Shown here in pieces: positions 45,921-52,446 of a stretch of 52,446 nt of DNA. Origin of the DNA: Pseudonocardiaceae bacterium (GTDB lineage: Bacteria > Actinomycetota > Actinomycetes > Mycobacteriales > Pseudonocardiaceae); contig WHSY01000028.1 in NCBI GenBank assembly GCA_009379815.1, forward strand, positions 1-52,446, given 5' to 3'. Every line of letters begins with the position of its first letter. Within the stretch, counting starts at the first letter, position 1. The notes under the pieces were generated by a model. The model was not told the DNA's origin, ran no database searches, and saw only the letters and a list, made by a program, of their open reading frames with translations. Position numbers and translations under genes: made by a program.

Positions 45921-46389
45921 GTGAGCACCGTGGACGACGACGGGCGCACGATCGGCCGCTGGCTGCGTGCAACCCGCTGTGCGTACGTCACTGCGGGTTG
46001 TGGCAGGGCTCGCCGGGATCAGCCCGTCCTATGGCTGGCGTCGACACTGCAGACGACGCGGCTGCGCAGACAACGGGCATGTTGGCGTTCAGGCTGCGAG
46101 GGTCGCGGAGACGCTCGACCCCCGGCGGATTCCGTCGCCGCAGCGGCAGGCGGTCTATTGGAGCGACTACGGGCGTGCGCTGGCTCAGGTTCGGGGTCGA
46201 CGGGACGACGCAGTGCTGGCGCTGCGTCGAGCTGAGCGGATCTCACCGGCCCGGGTACGGCGGCATCCGTTCACACGCGCGACGCTCGCCGAGCTGCTCA
46301 CCCCGCCGCACCGCGACGCCGTAGGGCGGGAGCTGCGAGGCATGGCCTACCGGGCGGACCTGCTCGACCCGATCGGAGCCCACCGGTGA
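45921..46389 (+). pseudogene. XRE-family regulator with its middle deleted
   Basis: GTG 45921 begins VSTVDDDGRTIGRWLRATR, the usual start of an actinobacterial XRE regulator. After a frame change the helix-turn-helix SLRVVAGLAGISPSY appears, then the sequence jumps to RVAETLDPRRIPSPQRQAVYWSDYGRALAQVRGRRDDAVLALRRAERISPARVRRHPFTRATLAELL, the C-terminal end of the same family (TPR-like tail, ending RELRGMAYRADL). About 250 middle residues are missing. Confidence 0.65.
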
Positions 46390-46423
46390 GTCACCTTCAG
46401 ACACGCGCTGGCGCGTGCATCTG

Positions 46424-47152
46424 TCAACTCGGCGGCGGTGACGCGTTCGCGCGCGCCCACTGACAGACCCGTTGCCAGCTGGCGTGCTCAGGGTCGATGA
46501 CCACGAAATGGTCCGCACCGGGCAGGTCGAGGAACTCGACCGGATCGCCGGCCGCCAGGGCCGCAGCCGTGTAGTCACGGCTGTGCGCGATCGGCACCCG
46601 GTCGTCGGCGTCGCCGTGCACCACCAGCTGCGGGCGGCCGATCGGCAGCCGGTACAGCGGCGACGCATCACGCAGCTGCGGGTCCTCCGGCTCGCCGGAC
46701 CCGATGAACGCCAGCACCCCGTCCTCGCCCAGCTGCTCGGAGGCGCAGCGGGACAGGTCGGTAACCGGCGCCAGGGCGACGACCGCAGGCAGCATCCGTT
46801 CGGTAGCGGCGAGCACAGCGAGGTGCCCGCCCGCCGAGTGCCCCACCCCGAAGACCGGTAGCCCGCCAACCGGGACCGGGCACCGGTCCAACGCCGCGAT
46901 GCCGGAGACGACATCCTGCAACGTGACCGGCCAGCCACCGTCGGCGCCTTCAGTGCGGCGAAACTCGAGATTCCACGCGATCCAGCCTCGCGTGCTCAGA
47001 TCGGCACACAGCGCGTCCATCAGGTGCAGGTCGAACCGCCCCCGCCACCAACCGCCGTGCACCAGCACCGCGACGCCGACGGGCGCACCGTCCGGAAGCC
47101 ATGCCTCCACGTACTGGCTGGCATGGTCGCCATAGTGGACAGTCTCGGGCAT
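46424..47152 (-). CDS. Alpha/beta hydrolase, esterase/kynurenine-formamidase-like
   Basis: 242 residues. Oxyanion motif VLVHGGWWRGRFD (HGGWW) near residue 32, nucleophile elbow VGHSAGGHLA near residue 104, acid HGDADDRVP near 183 and histidine PGADHFVVID near 214. The HGGxW form points to the BD-FAE/formamidase/carboxylesterase group. The only intact gene in this decayed part. Starts MPETVHYGDHA and is divergent from the truncated hydrolase to its right. Confidence 0.87.
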   Translation of the reverse strand: MPETVHYGDHASQYVEAWLPDGAPVGVAVLVHGGWWRGRFDLHLMDALCADLSTRGWIAWNLEFRRTEGADGGWPVTLQDVVSGIAALDRCPVPVGGLPVFGVGHSAGGHLAVLAATERMLPAVVALAPVTDLSRCASEQLGEDGVLAFIGSGEPEDPQLRDASPLYRLPIGRPQLVVHGDADDRVPIAHSRDYTAAALAAGDPVEFLDLPGADHFVVIDPEHASWQRVCQWARANASPPPS

Positions 47153-47184
47153 CAGCCTCTCCGTTCTCCGTCACCGGGAGGGAC

Positions 47185-47787
47185 TCGGCTCGTTTGCTGC
47201 TTCTGCCGGCTTCGTACCCGGCGGCGGCCGATCCCGAGTTCGCCGGACGGGCCCTGGACCCTGGCTACCTCACCAGCCTGCCGGGCACCCGCTACGAGCA
47301 GTTCGACGGCCCGGCGCAGGTCGACCCGGCCGTGCTGGCCTACGACGAGGCCCACAAGTCAACCGTGACCGCCACCGAGCTGGCCAACTACCCGCTGATC
47401 CTGAACCGGCCGCTGGATGTCCGCGTGCCGGTGTTCCTGGTCGCCGGGAAGCTGGACAGCCTGTTCTGCAAGGAGAACTTCGACGCCGTGCCCGCCCCTG
47501 CGGGCGGCAGCGGCCCGCTCGGCACCGCGCTGGGTGATCTCGCCGAACCATCCGAGGACACCACACTGCCGCAGAGCCAGGACGTGACCGGTAGCACGCT
47601 CGGAGGCACCGACTGCTCCAGTGCCGAGGCACTCGTCGCCGACGAGGCGCCGCACCTGGGCCCGAATGTTCCCTCGGTGGACGGGTTCGTGCTGCCCCGT
47701 GCTGGTCACGACCTCAACCAGGCCCGCCACGCCCGAGACCATTTCGACGCCGTCAACACCTGGATTGCCGACACCGTCGGCGGCTGA
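47185..47787 (+). pseudogene. 5'-truncated alpha/beta hydrolase
   Basis: From about LLLLPASYPAAADPEFAGRALDPGYL to FVLPRAGHDLNQARHARDHFDAVNTWI this matches the C-terminal two thirds of a secreted-type actinobacterial alpha/beta hydrolase, including DVRVPVFLVAGKLDSLFC and the histidine PRAGHDLN. The N-terminal part with signal peptide and nucleophile is absent, cut at the start of the divergent 46424-47152 gene. The frame continues upstream of 47185 only by overlapping that gene. Confidence 0.65.
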
Positions 47788-47834
47788 CCGGCGATCCATG
47801 ATCGACCGGCTCCCGAGCTTGATCAACGTCGGCG

Positions 47835-48266
47835 CTACTCGATGTGTGGGGTGCCCGGCCTGAGCTCCTCACCCACCTTCATGATCGCTCCCTTGCTCTG
47901 CAGGCTCGCTACGAGCCTGTCGAGCCGCAGCGTGATGTCCGGTCCGCGGCGAGTCCAGCCGAACAACCGCGCCGTTTCGGCGGTGAGATCGTTCTCGGAC
48001 ACTCCACCGGCGTCGCGGACGAAGTCTCCCTCGCGAATGAGCTTCGACGCCTTGATTGCCCCGTTGATGTTCGATCGGATTCGGGAGCCGACTCGACCGA
48101 TTCCCCAGGCCGACCGGATGCGCTGGTACAGGACCTCGATGTGCACCGGCGATTCGACCTCGACGATGTCGACGAGCGGTTGCCGCAGTTGATAGCGACT
48201 CGACGGGTCGCTGACGTCGACCCAGTACGGAAGCCGTGCCGGTGACGCCGTCCGATACGGCTCCAC
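47835..48266 (-). pseudogene. C-terminal DUF3320 fragment of a large helicase-type protein
   Basis: About 143 codons: EPYRTASPARLPYWVDVSDPSSRYQLRQPLVDIVEVESPVHIEVLYQRIRSAWGIGRVGSRIRSNINGAIKASK. This reads as the DUF3320-type C-terminal domain that ends very large DUF4011/superfamily I helicase proteins, a group linked to phage defence. The domain is complete to a natural stop, but the helicase and nuclease domains that should precede it are absent (the HTH gene begins instead at 48277). The apparent GTG start is probably not real. Confidence 0.55.
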
Positions 48267-48276
48267 CCAGCTCGGT

Positions 48277-48675
48277 GTGTCGTCGGGGACAGCCGCCTCC
48301 AGTTCGATCGCGGCGCGGGCTCGTCCCGCTCAGGTCCTCAACGACGTCGTCGCAGCACTGTCGCAGGGCCTGGCGATCACCGTCGCCCCGCAGCACACCG
48401 TGCTCACCACCAGCCAGGCTGCGGACCTTCTCGGGGTCTCGCGGCCGACGCTGGTCCGGTTGTTGGAAGACGGCGAGATCCCGTTCGACAAGCCTGGCCG
48501 GCACCGCCGGATCCGGCTGCGTGACGTGCTCGCCTACCAGCAGCGCGCCCGGCGGGCACGCGCGGCAGGCCTCGACGCGATGGTGCGGGTCTCCGAGGAC
48601 GCCGGGCTATACGACCTTCCCGAGGACGCCTCGGTCAACCGGCGCGACGCGCGTCCTGGGGGCGATTCAGGCTGA
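48277..48675 (+). CDS. HTH (excisionase-like) DNA-binding protein, probable antitoxin
   Basis: 132 residues (GTG start, uncertain). HTH_17/MerR-like domain: HTVLTTSQAADLLGVSRPTLVRLLEDGEIPFDKPGRHRRIRLRDVLAYQQR, ending LYDLPEDASVN. This type is the usual upstream partner of a PIN-domain toxin. Its stop shares a base with the ATG of the PIN gene (TGATG), the coupling expected for a toxin-antitoxin pair. The N-terminus may be truncated, as the segment before VLNDVVAALSQGLAITV is unlike family members. Confidence 0.75.
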   Translation: MSSGTAASSSIAARARPAQVLNDVVAALSQGLAITVAPQHTVLTTSQAADLLGVSRPTLVRLLEDGEIPFDKPGRHRRIRLRDVLAYQQRARRARAAGLDAMVRVSEDAGLYDLPEDASVNRRDARPGGDSG

Positions 48676-49243
48676 TGTTCCGTGCCCTCCTCGACACCTG
48701 CGTGCTGTTCAGCCGCTGCTGTCCGACACGCTGCTGTGCATCGCCGAGGAGGGCTTGTTCCAGCCGTTGTGGTCGGAGGACATCCTCGACGAACTGCGCC
48801 GCGGCTTGTTGCGCTACGGCGTCGCGAAGTCGGGCGTCGACCACCGGATTGGTCAGATGGTCGAGCACTTCCCAGGCTCGATGGTCACCGGCCACAGCGC
48901 ACTGATCGACACGATGACCAACGCCCCGAAGGACCGTCACGTCCTCGTCGCGGCGGTCCGAGGAGGCGCCGAACTGATCGTCACCCAGAACGTTCGCGAC
49001 TTTCCACAGGCCACCACAGCGCCCTACGACATCGAGGTCACCGACCAGGATGGGTTCCTCCTCGACCAGCGCGACCTCGATCCTGAGGCCATCCGGCGGG
49101 CGCTGACCCGGCAGGTGTCGCGGTATCGCCGGGAACCGCGCACGGTTGCCGACCTCATCCTCGCGCTGGGGCGACCCGGCAACGGCTGCCCTCACTTCGC
49201 CACGGCCTGCCACGCGGACGACGCAGAGAGGACCGAGCAGTGA
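48675..49243 (+). pseudogene. PIN-domain toxin, frameshifted after 13 codons
   Basis: ATG 48675 reads MFRALLDTCVLF, with the first PIN aspartate, then the frame is lost at about 48712 and resumes one base off as PLLSDTLLCIAEEGLFQPLWSEDILDELRRGLL. Later PIN residues are intact (NAPKDRHVLVAAVRGGAELIVTQNVRDFP). The last codons overlap the next gene by 4 bases. The likely cause is loss of one C in a TTCC. Without the first 13 residues the acidic site is incomplete, so the toxin should be inactive. Confidence 0.75.
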
Positions 49244-49458
49244 GCGTGCATAAGGAGATCGCGTTCGAGGACACTATCGAGCGGGCAATGCTCGACGCCG
49301 GCTGGCGGAAGGGACAGGGCGCCCACTACCGACGCGAGCTCGGGCTCGTCACCGCACCCCTCTTCGAGTTCCTCGGTGCCACCCAGATCGAGCAGTGGAG
49401 CCAGCTCGTCGAGTTCGAGGAGCCGGGACGCGGTCGTCGCGTCGTCAGCGGCTTATGA
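49240..49458 (+). pseudogene. N-terminal stub of a type I restriction endonuclease R subunit (HsdR)
   Basis: GTG 49240 begins SVHKEIAFEDTIERAMLDAGWRKGQGAHYRRELGLVTAPLFEFLGATQIEQWSQLVEF, matching the start of HsdR proteins (HKEIAFEDAIE..., LGL.TAELF.FL.ATQ). After about 65 residues the similarity stops and the frame ends at 49458. The nuclease and helicase parts are gone, and no hsdM or hsdS is in the window. Confidence 0.65.
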
Positions 49459-49599
49459 GAACCAGCAACATCAGCGATCGCTGCCGGTATGCCGCCAACA
49501 TCAGCACGACCACCCGCAGCACCCCGCGACGCGATGATCTCCCGGATGAGCCGTACCCGAGTGAGTGGAGTGCTCGACTCGGACGATCGCGCAGAAGTG

Positions 49600-50352
49600 T
49601 CAGGCGGTGCTGTGGGTGGCGGCGAGGCGCAGCGCGGTGAAGACGAGTGCGGCGAGTGCGACGTCACTGCGTACAGCGCGGCGAGGTCCCGGCTGGCGGG
49701 CAGCCGCAGCGCGGCACCGAACCGGGCCGGCAGCGGCTCGGACACCGTCGGACGGGTGGGTGAGTCGCGGGCCAGCAGCAGGAACGCCAGGCCGACCACC
49801 GCCAGCACGACCGCGACCAGCAGGTAGACCCAGGGACGGCCCGCGGCCTGCGCGATTCGGGGCGAGGCGAAGTTGGCGACCGCAGTGCCGACCTTGCCCA
49901 TGCCGTAGATGCCGAGGGCGAGACCGCGGCGGTGGGGCGGGAACCAGGCGTTGACGAACGGGATGCCGACGGCGAACGTCGCGCCGCCGATGCCGAGCAG
50001 CAACCCCCCGGCGAAGCGCCGGGTAGCCGCCTGCGGCCGCCAGCAGCAGCACGGGGGCGATCGTCGCCAGCGTGGTGACGCCGAAGACCAGGCGGCCGCC
50101 GTAGCGGTCGGTGAGCGCCCCGAGTGGGATACGCCCCAACGAGCCGACCAGGACGGGGGCTGCGACCAGGGCGGACACGGCCAGCGGCGACAGGCCCAGC
50201 TCGACCTGGTACTGCGGGGCCAGCGGGCTGAGCAGACCCCAGGCCCAGAAGTTGACCAGGAAGGTGACGGTGGCCAGCGCGAGTGCCTGCACCCGACCGG
50301 CGTGGAAGACAGCGGTGACGGGACGGTCCGGTCGGGGTGGTACCGCCCACAC
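49600..50352 (-). pseudogene. MFS nitrate/nitrite transporter (NarK-like), frameshifted and truncated
   Basis: From about 50352 leftward: ALALATVTFLVNFWAWGLLSPLAPQYQVELGLSP and GRIPLGALTDRYGGRLVFG (MFS motif 1), then a one-base shift near 50025 and LLLGIGGATFAVGIPFVNAWFPPHRRGLALGIYGMGKVGTAVANF, the NarK/NasA signature (FPPHRRG, GKVGTA). Similarity ends near 49665, about the seventh helix; the last helices are absent. Remnant of a nitrate/nitrite porter. Confidence 0.7.
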
Positions 50353-50465
50353 CGTCCTCCTATGCGCCACCCGACCCGGTTCAGGTTCGCCAACCGAGCG
50401 TGTCAAACCCGCAGGGCAGACGAACAGACATCCATTGAGGCCAATCAGTCCCGCCGGGACCCGGC

Positions 50466-50485
50466 TGCGGGACCAACGTCCCGGT
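50466..50485. promoter_or_regulatory. DosR/DevR-like box
   Basis: TGC-GGGAC-CAAC-GTCCC-GGT has both invariant half-sites GGGAC and GTCCC at the right 4-base spacing of the mycobacterial DosR box TTSGGGACTWWAGTCCCSAA, with about 15 of 20 positions matching by eye. More GGGAC/GTCCC halves lie just to the left (50449-50461). It is about 100 bases before the universal stress gene and about 115 from the NarK-like remnant's start. Confidence 0.5.
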
Positions 50486-50581
50486 CTCGGGTGTCGCGTG
50501 CCCCTGCGCCGCGAACCACGATCTCATCGACCCTGGGATGGGCGGCTGATCGGCCGCGTCGCGGATGCAACGGAGGGCGAT

Positions 50582-51449
50582 ATGAGCACGTCGGGACAGG
50601 GTGCGGTCGTGGTCGGCGTCGACGGATCGGCGAGCGCGCGGCAGGCGGTGCGGTGGGCGGCCGTCGACGCCAGGAGCATGCGGCGCCCGCTGCGCGTGGT
50701 GCACGCGTCGGTCTGGCCGATGGTGCATCACCCGGTGCCGCTGGGCGTGCCCGCGCAGTACCATGCCGCGTTGGCCGAGGAGGCCCGCGGCTGGGTGCAG
50801 CAGGCCCGCACCGACGCCGAGACGGCCGCACCGGGGGTGGAGGTCGAGGCGGAGGTACTCACCGGCGCCCCGGTGCCCATGCTGCTCGAGGAAGCAGAAG
50901 GCGCCCACGAGGTCGTTGTGGGTTCCCGCGGGCTGGGCGGCTTCACCGGGCTCCTGGCGGGCTCCACCGCGGACGCGCTCACCCATCACGCGCCGTGTCC
51001 GGTGGTCGTGGTGCGCACCGAGGGTGATCCGGCCGGCCCCGTGGTGGTGGATGTGGACGGCACGCCTGCCGGCGAGGCCGCGCTGGGCTTCGCGTTCGAC
51101 ACCGCCAGCCGGGCGGGGGCACCGCTGCGCGCGGTGCACACCTGGAGCGACATCGACATGACCGAGTGGTGGGTATCACCGCCGTATGCGGTGGACTGGG
51201 CGGCCATCGAGGACGACGAGCGGCGGCTGCTCGCGGAGCGGCTGGCCGGAGCAATACCCTGACGTGGCCGTCGAGCGGGTGATCGCGCGCGACCGCCCGG
51301 CACACCAGCTGCTCGAGCTGGGCCGCAGGGCCTGGTTGCTCGTGGTCGGTTCCCGCGGCCGTGGCGGGTTCACCGGCATGCTGCTGGGCTCCACCAGCCG
51401 CGCACTGGTGGACCACGCCCCGTGTCCGCTGGCCGTGGTCCGAACCTGA
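50582..51449 (+). pseudogene. Tandem universal stress protein, frameshifted in its second domain
   Basis: ATG 50582 follows GGAGGGCGAT. The first USP domain is whole (VVVGVDGSASARQAVRWAA ... VVGSRGLGGFTGLLAGSTADALTHHAPCPVVVVR, the G-x2-G-x9-G-S ATP motif). The second begins VVVDVDGTPAGEAALGFAF but stops at 51262; one base off the frame continues PEQYPDVAVERVIARDRPAHQLLELGRRAWLLVVGSRGRGGFTGMLLGS to 51449. A first-domain plus partial protein of 226 residues could still be made. Confidence 0.8.
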
Positions 51450-51504
51450 CCGGGTTCGAGAGCGGGGCCGGGCACGCCGTCGGGCCCCGCGTGGGTTGCT
51501 GTCG

Positions 51505-51705
51505 TCAGATCGCGATGGCGGTGGCCGTGACGAAGTAGATGACGATCGTCAGCAGGTCCTGGATGACCGTGGCCAGCGGACCGGAACCGAAGGCCGGGTC
51601 GCGGCCGAGGCGGTGCAGCGTCCAGGGCAGGGCCATCGTGATGAGGGTGGCGATGGCCGACGCCGAGAACAACGCGAGGAATCGGTCGCCGGCCAGCTGG
51701 TCGAG
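51505..51705 (-). pseudogene. C-terminal fragment of an MgtE magnesium transporter
   Basis: Reverse strand: LALFSASAIATLITMALPWTLHRLGRDPAFGSGPLATVIQDLLTIVIYFVTATAIAI. GRDPAFGSGPLATVIQDLL...IYF is the last membrane region of MgtE channels. CBS and N-domains are missing; the join at about 51700 is to unrelated sequence. Confidence 0.65.
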
Positions 51706-51873
51706 GCCGCTCGTACCGCGGACGTCGACCTGCTGGTGCTGCCCCCCGGGGCGAACGCGGACCTGCTGGCGGCCTCGCGGCTTGCCAACCTGGCGCACGG
51801 TGCCGAGGACGGCTACCGCGCCGAGCTCGCGGAGTGGTCGGGGCGGACAGCAGCGCCGGCGGCATCTGCTTGA
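51685..51873 (+). pseudogene. Possible C-terminal fragment of an Acg-like nitroreductase
   Basis: One frame reads LVEAARTADVDLLVLPPGANADLLAASRLANLAHGAEDGYRAELAEWSGR, recalling the middle of Acg-family nitroreductases (acidic helix ending YRAELAxW). Short and overlapping the MgtE relic on the other strand, so tentative. Confidence 0.35.
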
Positions 51874-52446
51874 TCCCGTTGATGAAGTAGGTCGACTCGC
51901 CGACCTCGCTGTCGAAGAAGCTGTTCCTGTCTACATCGAGCTTCTCGAGGTTGACGGTCGCTCTTGCCCGGTCGGGCAACGATGTGTGCGCACACCAGGA
52001 CCCGTTCAGGCACCGATCTCGACATGAGCCGTGGCAGGATCTCGACAGCACAAGAATGAGGGAAGCCGGCATTGCGCGCACGCGCCGACAGAACGCGCGA
52101 GATCAGTACGCGGCCCGTTAGCGCGGATTTCCATGTAGCTGATTCGCCACAACCTGGCTGGGTGGGTGGATCGGCGTTGACCTGGCGAGATGCGCGCAGC
52201 ATGAGATGAGCTGGGCCTTCAGAGTTGCTCTGATTTAGCTGTTGAACCACACCAATGAGATTCGTTATCGTGTCGTGATCAACCGGCCCGAGTTGCCAAT
52301 GCCAAGCCGCTTACCAGGGAAAATACCGAGTTTGCCGTCGTGGACCGACCGGCGTCGGCCGCGATCGGGTCCACCAGGGTCGGGTGCTTGCCTGGTGATC
52401 ATCGGATGCTGCGCCGCGTTCGCGCAGTGGCTACCGGTCGGGGATC
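51874..52446. other. Right-edge region without a recognised gene
   Basis: 573 bases, visibly richer in A and T than the rest of the window. The reverse strand around 51861-52000 has a plausible but unrecognised peptide (LEKLDVDRNSFFDSEVGES). No motif, repeat or RNA gene found; it may be the flank of a mobile element that lies beyond the window. Confidence 0.4.

Noticed and set aside
51874-52446. Insertion sequence or phage attachment site at the right edge
   Set aside because: Lower GC and a few short open frames, but no transposase motif, no terminal inverted repeat and no direct repeat could be identified.

Overview
The window is high-GC DNA from an actinobacterium. Codon use, Lsr2, the clpC - lysS - coaX - panD - panC - fol - ftsH - hpt - tilS - dacB - ppa gene order, a SigC-type sigma factor, DtxR/IdeR-like iron boxes and a 13E12-type (DUF222) HNH gene all fit. 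A member of Pseudonocardiaceae is the best guess, but that is inference; no rRNA or tRNA gene was seen.

Layout. (1) 1-9.2 kb: the 5' end of clpC, an iron-box-preceded FhuF-like reductase, a YihY/BrkB membrane protein, a leftward redox/sigma cluster (PepSY membrane protein, zinc-finger anti-sigma-like membrane protein, SigC, MauE/DoxX protein, DsbA-like lipid-side thioredoxin), then a rightward DUF47-Pit phosphate uptake pair and an alpha/beta hydrolase. (2) 9.2-12.3 kb: a scar zone with an ABC-exporter fragment, a frameshifted DUF222/HNH gene and a dead siderophore-binding protein. (3) 12.3-18.6 kb: an iron-siderophore import locus: two lipoprotein receptors, two FecCD permeases, one ATPase and a sucrase/ferredoxin-like Fe-S protein, with three further iron-box regions. 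(4) 18.6-36.9 kb: an intact, tightly overlapped core housekeeping block: lsr2, lysS, CoA/pantothenate genes (coaX, panD, panC, a DUF2520 Rossmann protein), PrsW, folate genes (folE, folP, folB, folK with two small membrane proteins), ftsH, hpt, tilS, a DUF2342 metalloprotease, dacB and divergent ppa. (5) 36.9-45.6 kb: accessory genes: a frameshifted unknown beta-rich protein, aldose 1-epimerase overlapping an ATP-grasp ligase, a VOC protein, SDR, nitronate monooxygenase, TrmH-type methyltransferase and an LLM flavoprotein.

(6) 45.6-52.4 kb is a gene graveyard. It holds a partial trmH duplicate, an XRE regulator with its middle deleted, a 5'-truncated hydrolase, the C-terminal DUF3320 piece of a large helicase-type defence protein, an HTH/PIN pair with a frameshifted PIN gene, an HsdR N-terminal stub, a broken NarK-like transporter, a broken tandem universal stress protein preceded by a DosR-like box, and fragments of MgtE and of an Acg-like nitroreductase. 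This reads as a collapsed defence island next to a collapsed hypoxia/dormancy locus.

The iron genes form one plausible regulon: lipoproteins capture ferric siderophore, the FecCD/ATPase complex imports it, and the FhuF-like and sucrase/ferredoxin-like Fe-S proteins may release the iron. In the core block, translational coupling by 1- or 4-base overlaps is common (panC/DUF2520, folB/folK/DUF3180, tilS/metalloprotease, and also permease/permease/ATPase and galM/ATP-grasp elsewhere). Several frameshifts sit at short homopolymers, so sequencing error cannot be excluded for individual cases.
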